This document shows positions 11,801-23,957 of a DNA stretch of 64,000 bases, piece after piece; within the stretch, counting starts at the first letter, position 1, and each line of letters starts with the position of its first letter. A program made the position numbers and the translations under genes. The stretch spans positions 124,001 through 188,000 of the forward strand of contig CAJNOP010000190.1 in the NCBI GenBank assembly GCA_905250075.1. The letters are read 5' to 3'. This DNA is from Rotaria sp. Silwood1. Taxonomy: Eukaryota; Rotifera; Eurotatoria; Philodinida; Philodinidae. The notes under the pieces were generated by a model. The model was given only the letters and a program-made list of their open reading frames with translations, did no database searches and was not told the DNA's origin.

Positions 11801-12750
11801 CGAAGCTGCGTATGCCTAAGGGTAGTGATATAACGGTAGAGCCTTTAGATTCTAAATATAGAAGTCTTGTCGTAAGGGTACATATATAAGAATGTAGTGA
11901 TATTGAATAGATCTAAGCCATAGGCATAACAGTATAGTTGTAATAGTAATGCATAGAAGGGTGTAAATGTAACACTCTAGATGTGAGTGAGGTATACAAA
12001 TGTATTATGGTAAACTAGTACGAGTTTATTTTAAAATTCTGTTTCAGTTCATTATAGTCGTGTGTGGTTATTTATATTGAAATATAACTGTAAACTGAAG
12101 AGCATACTGCTAGATTGGTCAGAAATAAGAATTTTTAAAAACAACAATATCACTCTTACTGGCATATGTATTTTGCAGTACATAGTACAACATTATATGA
12201 TCATTATATTTTTCTTTTCACAAAGTTAATTTGCGACTCGTATATAGTCGTAATTGCGACGTTTAAGTTGATTTTTTGTCATCTGAAGCGTCAGTATATA
12301 ATTTACTTGCATAATTATAAATCTATAAGAAACTCAATCAAAGTCAGTTATATAAATATTTTGTGATGTATTTCTTTTTTAATTAGTATTTGAAATATTC
12401 ATCTGTGATTATTGAGTACAGAATTTTCTGACTATTAAGTTGAACTATAGTTCGAAGTACTCTGAGTGCTGAAGTAAGCCCAATATAGAGGTACAGAGAT
12501 TACGAGATACTAAAGTTCCCTAGAATATTATTTCTACATACTGAGTTTTCATTCATACTAACTAGCTATTAATTTATTCACAGCAAGCTAGCAGAGTTTG
12601 TCTGATCACCATAGTGAATATGTAAGAGTGTGCATATTGTTCTTATTGGTGACCCTATACAGAAAATGATCTTAAAACATTTGAAACAATACTATATTTT
12701 AGTTTGTTGAAGATACAAGACCAAATCATACGATAGTAATATTGTTCAAA
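8812..12750. other. 3.9-kb gene-free interval
   Basis: No supportable gene. It contains AT-rich unique sequence and fragments reminiscent of transposon ends (tacagggtgtacgaaaag near 10877 and tacagtgtgtttgttag near 11090, in the same orientation and therefore not an inverted pair). A loosely periodic stretch (about 11780-11990) has recurring ataagggta/taggcata words. None is clear enough to annotate separately. Confidence 0.45.
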
Positions 12751-14715
12751 ATGGCAGAAAGAATTGGAAAAGAAAGCTTAAATGAATATGACACCGATAA
12801 TGCAGGTAGTGAAAATAATGATCTACTTCAAACAGTCACGGAAGATGTAGTAATGCGTCCTCCGAGACCACCTGAACCAGCAATGGGACCATACTTTCAG
12901 TTTATCACAACAGATTTAGAAAACATGCTATGGATTGGTAGTGTTTTAATATTTCGACATGTTTCATACGATCAACCAACAATTGAATTTACTGCAACAG
13001 TTAAAATTGATTATGATTGGGAAACTCTATATGAGAACATATTTGATATGCGAGCTTATCGAATAAATCTTAATATTGAATTACCTCAAGGCACTGGTGA
13101 TGAAAAAATTGGTTGGATAATTAATTGGGGTGATAAAACAACAAATGGACTATTTCATATTGCTCAATATGATCAAAAATGGCGTGGTGCATTTTTTTCC
13201 TGTAATGGTTTTGATGCTACTGTATCGAAAGAAGTTGCATTAGGTCTTACTTATAATACTGTTTGGAATCATCTTCTTTCTTGTCATGATGAAAATCCAT
13301 TTCATCTATTAATTTGGGGTGGCGATCAAAACTACAATGATTTTGTTATTGACGATGTACCATTTCTTCAAGATTGGTCACATTTAGGATGGGATAAAAA
13401 ATGGACACATGAATTTTCAGTTGAAGGAAAATATGAAGTTGAACAATATTATTTTAATAATTATGCTGAACATTGGGCACGTCGACCAGAAATGATCAAA
13501 GCATTAGGATCAATTCCAAGTCTAATGATGTGGGATGATCATGATATTTATGATGGTGCTGGTTCCTATCCTTCATTACTTCTCAATAGTCCAATTATGA
13601 CGGGATTATTGGAACTAGCACAAAAGATGCGACTTCTTTTTCAACATCATACTACACCAGAAAAAGCTCGAAAACATCGATTATTCGGCTATCAAGGTCA
13701 TAATTTTCTTGCTCAATGTGGTCCCAATTTAGCACTTTTAGGTGCTGATGGTCGTACTGAACGCGATGACAAAACAGTGCAACATGAAAAAACGTGGGAT
13801 ATAATTTTCGAAAAATTGGATAATGATCTACACAATGTCAAACATTTGATTGTTATATTTGCTGTTCCATTTTCATTTGCACGTTTTAAAATGGCTGAAA
13901 CTATTCTTGAAGCATGGAAAAAATTATCTATGGCATGGCGAAATATTCCACTTAGTGAACAAACAAATTCAGTTTTTGGTTTGCCTGAAATTTATGATGA
14001 TCTTGTCGATGAATGGACACATGAATCTCATATGGGTGAACGAAATCGTGTTCTGTCTCGTTTTCAACAAATTGCTCAAAAGAAAAAAACACGAATAACA
14101 TTTTTTAGTGGTGATGTTCATTGCTGTGGTGTTAGTCGATTTCAAACTCGAGAAAAAAAAGATCTATCAGACATTAATGATTCTAAATTAATGTATCAAA
14201 TCATTTCATCTGCCATTGTTAATAGACCACCACCACAAATAGTTATTCGTGTTGCTCATTTTTTTACTTCTACATGGCATCCAATTGCTGATACTGAAGA
14301 AGCATTCCTTGACTTTTTTACGCAAGCACCAGAAAATGGAGCAAGATTATTTCTTAAAAAATTACTTCCAAATCGAAATTGGTGCTATTTTGAACAATGT
14401 ACAACAATGGATTTGACTCATACTAATTGTGTTATTCCAACTGGCTTTCTCAATCGATATTTTTGGCCATTCATATATTTTCTTCTATTATTGACTGGTT
14501 TGGGTTGGATTATTGATTGGATAGATCGAAAAAATACATCGACAATAGTACATAGAAATCAAAAAGAATTATCTTCATCATCATCTCATTCGACTAGTGA
14601 ATTAGAGCAAGAAGAAAATAACTTAAAAATTCGATTTTGGTTGGAAAATAACGAAAAAAAAAAACCTGGATCACCATTTGCAAGTTATGAACTATTTATT
14701 CCTAATTTGAAATGA
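12751..14715 (+). CDS. PhoD-like metallophosphatase with C-terminal membrane segment (654 aa)
   Basis: A PhoD-type (PhoD_2-like) phosphatase/phosphodiesterase. Metallophosphoesterase motifs appear in order: IWGGDQNYND (about residues 188-197), MMWDDHDIYDGAGS (260-272), a GADGRTER block (332-339) and SGDVHCCGVSRF (453-464); the Asp, Asn and His residues would ligand the metal pair. A hydrophobic stretch YFWPFIYFLLLLTGLGWII (about 570-588) near the C terminus, followed by a Ser-rich and a basic tail, predicts a tail-anchored or single-pass protein. The start ATG has a good context (caaaATGg). The reading frame is one uninterrupted exon, unlike most genes here. Relatives of this PhoD subfamily are, to my knowledge, mainly fungal, oomycete and bacterial, so horizontal acquisition is plausible. 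The natural substrate is unknown. Confidence 0.85.
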   Translation: MAERIGKESLNEYDTDNAGSENNDLLQTVTEDVVMRPPRPPEPAMGPYFQFITTDLENMLWIGSVLIFRHVSYDQPTIEFTATVKIDYDWETLYENIFDMRAYRINLNIELPQGTGDEKIGWIINWGDKTTNGLFHIAQYDQKWRGAFFSCNGFDATVSKEVALGLTYNTVWNHLLSCHDENPFHLLIWGGDQNYNDFVIDDVPFLQDWSHLGWDKKWTHEFSVEGKYEVEQYYFNNYAEHWARRPEMIKALGSIPSLMMWDDHDIYDGAGSYPSLLLNSPIMTGLLELAQKMRLLFQHHTTPEKARKHRLFGYQGHNFLAQCGPNLALLGADGRTERDDKTVQHEKTWDIIFEKLDNDLHNVKHLIVIFAVPFSFARFKMAETILEAWKKLSMAWRNIPLSEQTNSVFGLPEIYDDLVDEWTHESHMGERNRVLSRFQQIAQKKKTRITFFSGDVHCCGVSRFQTREKKDLSDINDSKLMYQIISSAIVNRPPPQIVIRVAHFFTSTWHPIADTEEAFLDFFTQAPENGARLFLKKLLPNRNWCYFEQCTTMDLTHTNCVIPTGFLNRYFWPFIYFLLLLTGLGWIIDWIDRKNTSTIVHRNQKELSSSSSHSTSELEQEENNLKIRFWLENNEKKKPGSPFASYELFIPNLK

Positions 14716-16802
14716 ATCTTCATTATAACATTTATTCAATCGAACATACATCATTGGATTTTATAAACTGTTCAGGTGTAGATCTTCTATCTCTATACAT
14801 ATATGTACGTCACTAAATCCATTCCAATTTATTCATCACAGACTTCATTTGAAAGATTATACGTAATCATCTGCAATATAGTCTACTACATAATAATTAT
14901 TCTGAATTATAAAAATCTATTTAATCTAGTTTATTTTATCTAAAAAAATGTTTTGTTGAAAATATGAATCCAATCAGTGATTGCTAACACTCGAAGAATA
15001 AATAGGAGAGACATAAAAATGCATTGAAGGTGTATGAAAATACAGTTTAGTATTTGATGAACAAGATGAAGTTGATATTCAAAAAATATGTTTTGTTCGA
15101 TTTTGACTTGTATTATAACCACGAAATAGAGCAAATTAAACTTTTTTCGATCGACAGAAAGTCCAACTGTTTTTCATGTTCTTGCCATGAATTAAAAGCA
15201 TTTGTTAGAGTAGATCGATTTCAGGCAAATCACCTTGCTAAAAGTAAATTTCAATGTTGTCTTGGTAAGAAGGTTAAATTTATAGTTGACATGAATAAAT
15301 CATTGTCTCTAATTTAATTTAATATAATTAACTAATTTGAAAAGAATCATCTAATAATAGTTGATATCACAATGAGACAGTTTTTCAGAAATTAACTTTA
15401 AAATGATCCAACGTACAATTACATACAAGTAAAAATAAGAATAAACAAATCAAACTAGTTTCTTATTTTCGTTCTTAGTCATTTCTTTGATACGAAAAAG
15501 CAAGAAGACAATAGGAAAGGTAGATATAAGAGTATAATTCTTTTATGTATTATTATTAAAGAGTGATAAAGAAAAAGACATTAGCCTGATTGATTTTTAT
15601 TTTTACTTATATACAATGGCATGTCAGGTCACTTTCAATTGTATGTCTGAAGAAGCATTTCTTCAATATATGAATCGTTACTAATTTCAAAAAAATTAGT
15701 TTTTAATATTAAATTAAATAAAAGTAGATTTAATCTGATTTAGCAGTATCGAACATAAACATGATGACACAATTATTGAAAGAAAAGAATTTGAAAACAA
15801 ATCTTCAACCGATTTCTGGTCCACTTCATTTGCATTGCGTTTCTGATCGGAAGCAACTTATATTCGTGTGTGATTGAGTTAGGTGATCGAATTTGCAAAA
15901 TTCTCTTTTTTTATTGAAATATTTCTTCACATGACTTATATAAAATTCGATCTATAAAAGTGTAGGCACTTCAATGAATTGTGGTCCGATGCGTGCTGTT
16001 CCTTTATACAACTGGCAGAATACTGATATCATATTCGCGGATGGAACACAGTTATTGTCATAACACATGATAGACTACTCCTCAAATAGAAAACTACCAT
16101 CACTTAATTGTTGGTATAGCTCACCTTACATCGATAGACTTTGTAAAGGTGGAATCAAATAGGATGTCTTTGAATTATGCTTCGATTTAATTGAATGCTA
16201 GATTCGAACAACACGATAATAAAATATAGTGAAGCTAGAGTTTAGATGTTGAATACTATGAATAGATAGCGATGGTCTATATTTCTCTCTCTCTTTTGAC
16301 TATATCACTCTACAAATATATTAACCATCTCTATAATGAACATTTTATTTAGACTCAATTGAGTATGCAAGAAAGAGCATTAGCGTAACATTGCGGATTC
16401 GAATTGAACACCAAATATTTAATTGAGAAAGATAGTATGAGAGGACGAAAACAAAAGATACATATGTAAACAACCAGCAGTAAATTATTCAGAACAAACT
16501 ACAACTACATGTGAATATTATAATATGACTCTATCAAATTGAAGATGAGTTCAAAAGATACAATCAAGTGAAAAAACTAATTCAAAACAAAATATTGCTC
16601 GAGAAATTGTTTTGCTATGCTGCATTTGACAATCATAATGAATTGCCTCCACGCATACATGTATATCTGTCACTGGGAACGGTAAACATTTTTGAGACAA
16701 AAAACTTAATGCTCTCGAAAGGGACAAATGTTATTTTTGATGAGTTCATGAACACAACATCATTTCCATGAAACGATCATAATTATTAGGAGATTTCGAC
16801 TT
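14716..16802. other. Gene-free interval after the PhoD-like gene
   Basis: AT-rich. Small open frames (such as 15054-15317) show no family resemblance and no splice-supported continuation. I see no RNA gene or clear repeat. Confidence 0.45.
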
Positions 16803-17090
16803 CATCAACAACAATACAACTCTGTACTTGTTGTATAACCAGTATTAGTATATTTACCAGTTACCAACACTTTTCCATTCGCTTATAACGATGAATGCTC
16901 AGCTCGTGTAACATTCATACTAAGAGTAGCTGTCCAATTTCTTGTTACAGGTTTATATACTTCAGCACTATTGAGAGTGGATTCACTGGTTCCACCGCTA
17001 GCTAATACTTTTTCATTTAACAATACGGATGCTATGCGCATTTCTGTTGCTGCACTCATATTACGAGCCATCGACCATACTACAAAAAGG
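16803..17090 (-). pseudogene. Kelch-repeat pseudogene fragment
   Basis: Minus-strand translation gives Kelch-type repeats: MARNMSAATEMRIASVLLNE, then KVLASGG, STLNSAEVYKPVTRNWTAT, LSMNVTRAEHSSL. After an in-frame TAA (16885-16883) it continues with ANGKVLVTGKYTN and STELY before further stops. This follows the unit W-x-x-x-x-M-x-x-x-R-x-x-H-x-x-x-x-L-x-x-G-K-V-L-V-x-G-G found in secreted/bacterial-style Kelch proteins that are abundant in bdelloids. Only about two repeats remain, with stops and no start, so it is a relic. Confidence 0.8.
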
Positions 17091-19368
17091 CATTCACATT
17101 TGTCAAGAAATGTTTTTTTTTGGAATCAAAAACTGATAAGACACGGTTGGGTTTATCTTAGTTTGTACAGTTGAATACAAATCATTGCAAAATGTCTAAA
17201 AAACAGTTTCGCGAGTCAAAATGCATAATATAGTGTCATTTTCTTTGCAACGTTGTTCAACAGTCCATGCTATATCAAAACTGTAGGTAATTTTCTAAGA
17301 ATAGGATGATTGAATCAAACACTTAATGAGTTGCATTTATTATGAAAAAAACAGTGCAGATTTACAGCTAGTGATAGCATTTGGTCTTTAATGTATTTTT
17401 CCCAAGTCGAATGTAACGGCTCATAAACGGTATGAAAACAGTTAAAATTATGACGACCGTTTACGATACATTGTAAAACGTCTAAATAATGCGGTAAACG
17501 ATAGCCTCATGGGTGGCGCACCAGCACTACAAGAGGAAACAATTGCTTCCATAAAAAAATTTTGAGGAAGCAATAAATCTTTATTGTTTCCCCAAGTTGT
17601 TCATGTTCCTTGGTAAACTAGAGTAAAAATACATAACTCAACATGAATATATATCTCATGGACGCGCATCAGTAAGCAACGAGTAATCAATTACTTTCCA
17701 TGATTGTTCATGTTTCATCCGTATATGATTTCTCCATTTTTTCTAAACTTTTGATTATAAAGTAACTTAAAGTTGTACTTCTTTCTGCTGTCATCCATAA
17801 TCACCGTATAAAAACATAATCACAAAGAGGTCAACTAGCTGCTAACATAGATAGTTAAATAAACAGTTTCAATGAGTAGAGCGTAATATTTCCAATTGAT
17901 TCTTGGATTTATAATTTAATCAAGAAGCAATAGCTGTTAAGATGACAGACAATCTTTCACATGAGTATCAACTCGAAAAATCAATGATTAGTGAGCGAAA
18001 GGTAACAATAGAAAAAACTTGAGTTTTGCTAACTCGTTCTGAATACATCGGTTCTCAATAAAAATGTTACACTAACCTCAAACTCTAAGACCTTATCGTC
18101 AAAAATCGATTTTAGGGCCAAGTACATGCAAATTCTTTGAAATATTCAGGACACATTAGGACTAAAGTGAAGACGCTATGGTAATATTTTCAACCCTACG
18201 CCATGATGTTTGACAGAGATATGAGCTAAACAAAGAAAAAAAAATAAATCGTTTCGCCACTCATTTTTCTCTGTCTCGGCTCGTTCAACATATTAAAAAC
18301 TTTTTCGTTTGAAGAAGCATGTCAGGATGTAGAGCAGCATAGAATCGTTTTTTAAAAATTCTTGCTTTTTAGACCGAGAAAAGGGATCACAAGTTCAATA
18401 ATTCAGAAAACCTTCTAGAAATGGGAGCCAATTTACATAAGTTTTTGCATGTATAATAAAAAAATAAAGATTAATTAATAAAGGACTATATGGTGCCCTG
18501 CATCTTGATGTGCTCTTTCAAAGAAAAAAATTAAGTATATTCAATAAGCCTGGATAAAGAAACCTGTGTTGTGCGTTCGAAAAAGTATAATCTGAGCAAA
18601 AACGAAAAACATTTTCTTTTTTTTTTGAAAAAAAATCTGTTTTTTGACAAGTGGATGATAAAAGTCATCAAAAATTTTGCCCCAAAGCAGGATATCGATT
18701 TAGAAATAATGCTGTTTCCGAAAGAATAGAATGCGAGCTATTTCCCCGTACGTTTATTTCAATTTTCATTACTTTTGACAAAAATTGACTTTTTCTGAGT
18801 AGGGAAGCTTTAATATGTTGTCAAATAAATTGATACACAGGCTTCCAATATTGTGTTCTTGAAAAATTAATTTCGACCAAAATATTTTACTGTCGACATT
18901 TGAACTATGGCTCGAGCGGGATATAGTCTCATTCTAAAACTTATGGCTTCCACTAAAAAGATGAGCTTGCGCCGCCCATGGGCTGTTTCCCAGCTAAATT
19001 ATTTTCTGGAGTGAACAGCAATGAGCAATTAAAAATCATTTGGGGTATAGTTTTCTTAAAACTGATTGCCATCACACAAGTCGATGTTTGTTGAAGAGAA
19101 TTTTGTACTTTCAACTAAAAGATTACAGTAATGTTCCTAATAAGAACTGCCTTTTTCATAGGTTCGAACATTTTCTTTTTCTTTGAAACAATTTGAAAGA
19201 AAATTATACAACTTTTATTTTTATCGAATAAAGTAGAGTCTGCTGAATAGTATAATGCAAAACTTATTTAATTATCTTACAAATTAAATGAATAATTACC
19301 AGTAGTTTGGGAACAGTCGAGCTTTACATCTTTTGTTTTAAAATTGTGATGCTTTTATTAGAAAAACA
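17091..19368. other. Gene-free interval, probably decayed mobile DNA
   Basis: No coding region. A short inverted pair, catgggtggcgca near 17508 and tgcgccgcccatg near 18970, is GC-rich against the background and might mark the ends of a 1.5-kb non-autonomous element, but no target duplication was found. The content between them is AT-rich with no recognisable protein. Confidence 0.35.
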
Positions 19369-20331
19369 GTTCTAACAAAATTTTAATAAGATATCGCGAG
19401 CAATTATGTGTTGGATACAATATCCATCGAAGATGACAACTGCAAGTAAGAATAGAACAAAATTGGATTCAATCAAGTAAAAGATTAGAAAACTAAATCT
19501 GTAAGAAAGCTCATAATAGAAGGTCTTGTACTGCAAGCTCAGGATTTTGATCATATTTCAATCGAATAAATGATCTCATGCAGTACCAAACTATTTAAGG
19601 TAAAATATGAGATTTGCCTAGCGTACACAAACGACGATATTGAAGTTTCAAGATATTTGATCTGCTATGTATTTACACTACAAAATTGCAACAACATTTC
19701 TTTTTCCTTTTTCGTCATTGAGCGAACAGCAAAACAAACTACATAATAAAAAACAATATCATGCATATTAAAAACCAATTTTTCAAACAACAAAATTTCT
19801 TGCATATTACTCTTATGTTTATTAATAATGCTTTCTTGGACTTCGTTAAATTACTTTTTAATATGCATGATGTCGTTTCTTATTATGTAGCTTGTTTCGC
19901 TGTGCTCTCCATGACGAAAAACGAAAAAGAAATGTTGTTGCAATTTTGTAGTGTGAATGTATAACAGACCAATATCTTGAAACTTCAGTATCGTCGTTTG
20001 TGTACTCTAGACGCAGCACATATTTTACCTTAAATAGTTTGGTGCTGAGATCATTAATTCGACGAAATATGATTGAAATTCTGAGCTTGCGGTAAAGACT
20101 TTCTATTGTGAGCTTTTTTTACCTAACATTCGATTTTTCATGTGACGCACAACATATTGAACTAACTAAATCACGATGAATCCAACAGCAGTAAGAATAT
20201 GTTTTGTTTTGTAATCTTTTACTTGATTGAATCTAATTTTATTCTATTGTTACTTGCAATTATCATCTTCAATGATTATTGTATTCAACGCACAATTGCT
20301 CAAGATACCTTATGAAAATTTTCTTACAACT
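19369..20331. mobile_element. Large hairpin (foldback) element, arms about 410 bp
   Basis: The left arm (about 19369-19778) starts agttctaacaaaattttaat. The right arm (about 19851-20331) is its diverged reverse complement. Matching blocks along the whole arm include gcaattatgtgttg/caacgcacaattgc, the ttgattgaatc region, accaaactatttaaggtaaaata, caaacgacgatattgaagtttcaagatat, caaaattgcaacaacatttc and atcatgcatattaaaaa. The loop is about 75 bp. Neither arm codes for protein; small open frames here are incidental. Confidence 0.8.
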
Positions 20332-23300
20332 ATCTCTAGTTGAATATCTTGTAATCAAGATCTTGAGCAAGATACAAGGCACAGAAAGTTTGAGCAGATC
20401 CTGAAAATTTAGATACAAAATAATTGTATTACTTGTACCAAGATCTATACTTAGATTGTGAGTATAGATTTGTAAGATCTTGATATCAAATAAACAAGAT
20501 TTGCTATGCAATAGCTTGTTTTTCCTGGTCTTTTCCATCGATCTTACGTACAGATAATTATATCTTGGGTACTATTGATTAAGTTTTCGAAGACTTTAGA
20601 TCGATATGTTATTTTCAACTTTTTATTGATTACAAAAACAAATTTATTTGAAGATTTCAAAAAAAATCTACCTTTGCCTAAGAGATATTGTAGCAACAAA
20701 AATGTATTACAAAACAATTTTATTTGCACACACTAACTGGAAGACTGAGGTATGTCCGTGTAAAAAAAACTAAGGCGCTCTCCAAAAAGTAAATTTTAGT
20801 TAAATTTATTGCCGTTATGATTTAGAGCTCTTTCGATGGATCAAAGTGTCTATTTTCTAATGCACTATAGTTGATTGATTTTATGATGAGATATAAGGAT
20901 ATTGGATAAGTTTTTCTTCAAAACGAATTAAGCATTTTGGATTATGAAAGTAAATCAATGATGGTATTATTGTTTTAGTCAAAATCTTGGAGTAACATAT
21001 TTAGGTTGTTATGTTTGTCTTTGATCTTGGCTTTTCAAGATCTTGATAAGATCTTACTTATCAATCCCAAGATTTTAAGGTCTTGTTTACAAGATGTTCG
21101 ACTACGAATTTTTCTATTAAATGGATTACAATTTTAAAACAAAAGATGTACGTACAATATAAGTTTTTATAATTTCGATTGATACGATATTATGATTAAG
21201 TTATTACAGTTTATGATTTGCTACTAATGCCTTGATGTTCAATTAATGTCACTGATACAAAAGAAAAACCTCGACTTGCTTTAAACCGCACGAAAAGGAG
21301 ACTATCCGTCCCGAAGCATTCTAGTGATGGAATAAGAAAGAAATTTTCAAACTTAGATAGTGACAGCATCCATGTACGAAAAATATTTAATTTTCTATGC
21401 ATCTTACATAGATTTTTCTTATTAGAAACATGTTTTCATTTGCTTTTCGAAATAGAAACAGTGTCCCTAGTACACCGAAGCTCAACTGTTCTCAAACTAC
21501 TGCTAACTATTCATTAAAATTTTAAGATAACTAAATAAGTTTTGCATTATTCTATTCACCAGATTTTTTTTATTTAATAATATAAAAGTTGTGTCATTTT
21601 CTTTCAAGTTGTATGAAAGAAAAGGAAAACTTTCGAGTCTACGAAAAAAGTAGTTCTTATCACAAACATTCACTGTTGTTATATCAAAAAGCATAAATAA
21701 TGACAAATAGAACTACTCGCGAGTTTTAATAGAACAGCGAATGTTTTAACAAAAAAAAAAACCACTGCATAGTTATCACTATGAATATTGGTTTACTGAG
21801 AAAAAAAAATGCCGGTTGATCTTTTTGGATCATTTCATTAGCTCACAACAAGATACAATGCATTAAATTAATAACACTCGGGTCTTTGTACATGTATGCG
21901 TATCAATATTTTTTGGCATCGGGCAGGTTGTATCATTTCAAAACACGGATGGGCAATGGCTTCTGAATCTGTGGGTAAGTGTCCAACAGCTTATCTCTAG
22001 CTACGTCACTAGAGGGAGTTTTATTCGTTTTTGAAGGCTTTTCATACAGAAGAATCGTATCTTGATTGTCATATCTAATCTATGTATAAACGAGATTATC
22101 TTGCTTGAGCTTAGATTCCTTATGTGTCTCAAGATAAAAAAAAATATGCCTGCAAGGTATTGATTTTGTATTGCACATCAAGATCATGGTCTATGTCGCG
22201 ACACAATGATTAATACTGTCATTATATCCTTGATCGGGTGAATAGAACACTTATAATATGAAGTTCATGTTCATTTTCGTAATCTGATAGTCAGCTAACC
22301 CTTCATATATTGAGCTAACAGTGATTAGTCGCTTCCCAATATAGCCATTGATACTGCTCATTCAATCCGTTGATGGAGTCTGTGAAAATCGCGAATAGCA
22401 AATTTCGGAAATGGTGAGACTGACGAAAAGCCTATTTTTCAGTTTTTTTGATACATCAAAGCTAATTTTAGTCTCAAGCAAATACTATACCTTGTTCAGA
22501 TCATTTTTCACCGATCAGAGTAGCCTATTATGCATATCAAATAATTGCATATGTGTCGGTCATATCGATCTCAACAATATCATGAAATTTCGTTCCTCAT
22601 GGTACTGCATTTTACTTTCAAAATTGGTGCAGCATTAAAATATGCAATAAAACTTTATCTGACTTGAGTGCGCATTGACTTTATTTGCAAGAAAGATCAG
22701 CACCTATTTATGGCTCCATTATCAAGTACGAACTTGAAAAAAGCATTTTTTTGTATTCTTAACTTTGAAAGATTGCCCACTGTAGTTTCGTTCTCATCAA
22801 CGGGCGTCAATAGCATTTTATGCTGTTGTTTTGCAAATACTTATAAACGAATGAGATACTTTGAATAAGTTCTATTTATGACATAATGGTATTCTACTAT
22901 AATACGACTACTAAAGAAACGACAAACTATAAGGTAGAGTAGCACACGCAAGATATTGTGGATCATTTTTTATCAGAATAAAAACGTTTACTAATGTTTA
23001 CGAGACTGGCTATGGGTTCTATTCGAAATCATTTTTCTTCATCAAAACTATATGAAATTGAGTATTAGTTTTGATTGAAGTGTTGTCCATTATTTTTAAG
23101 GTCGATAATCTCTCGACATCTAATATTTTTTATCTAAGCGCTTAATATCTAAGAAAAACCTCCAAATCTATATTATTGAATGATCTATGAAGAACATCAG
23201 TTTATTTTGGAGTATCGACAAAGTTGATAAGACAGCTATTCACCAATGGATACATGATTTTTCGTTTTCTTCCTTCATTAATACCTGCGTTGTCTTATGA

Positions 23301-23947
23301 TTGTAAAAAAAAATGTCTTTTTTTTTTGCTGAATCAGCATGGCTTTAGTTATAAATACAGTACTTTTTAAGATTTTCCAGTCGAATTCGTTTAAAATATG
23401 ACGCGATTCATCTATAATATAAGGTTAGAAGAACTATTTTATAGTTATGAAAAAGTTAAAGTTAATTATTTTCTTAGATTGCATAGTTTCGAGAATATTA
23501 ACGAACATATATACTAATTAATTCTAATTAAATCAGTGTTCGATCTTTTTTTACATATACACCAAACAAGTATTCATCAAGTCTTCCTGAGTGTTAACAA
23601 TAAATTTGAGTATTCTATTGGATTATAATTTTTGATAAACTTGATTAGAGTGTATGATAAACATAGCTGTTACTACATAGAATAATATTATCGATTTCGT
23701 ATTTGGTCTAGCAATGCTGTATTGGTTCCCCTGACTGTAGGAAGGGTCATATGAAAAAAACTAAAATGCGTTTGTCTATCTGTCTGTTTGTGGCAGGTCA
23801 AAAAAACATTTTTTTTCGAAATTTTTTTTTAATGCAGAAACAGACTTTTTGTGAAAAAATTAATTTTTTCGAAAACACCTGAAATTTTTTTGAAAACATT
23901 TTTTTTTTTAATGTAGAAACAGAGTTTTTTGAGAAAACTGCACTAAT
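20332..23947. other. Gene-free interval rich in CAAGATCTTG-like words
   Basis: No supportable gene. Dispersed copies of aagatcttg/caagatctt occur at 20351-20362, 20470-20500, 21037-21100 and, looser, around 22060-22180, suggesting one or more diverged repeats adjoining the hairpin element. The right end (23750-23947) holds poly-A/poly-T blocks next to gtctatctgtctgtttgtgg, which resembles the 5' region of the Helitron at 4318. Confidence 0.4.
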
Positions 23948-23957
23948 NNNNNNNNNN
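23948..23957. other. Assembly gap (10 N)
   Basis: Ten undetermined bases, flanked on the left by a low-complexity A/T repeat. The fixed length suggests a scaffold join, so continuity between 23947 and 23958 is not assured. Confidence 0.95.

Noticed and set aside
13850..14098. 82-codon plus-strand frame inside the PhoD-like gene
   Set aside because: Out-of-frame shadow of a long, motif-bearing reading frame.
15054..15317. 87-codon plus-strand frame downstream of the PhoD-like gene
   Set aside because: No recognisable domain, no promoter or splice context and no better than chance for AT-rich sequence.
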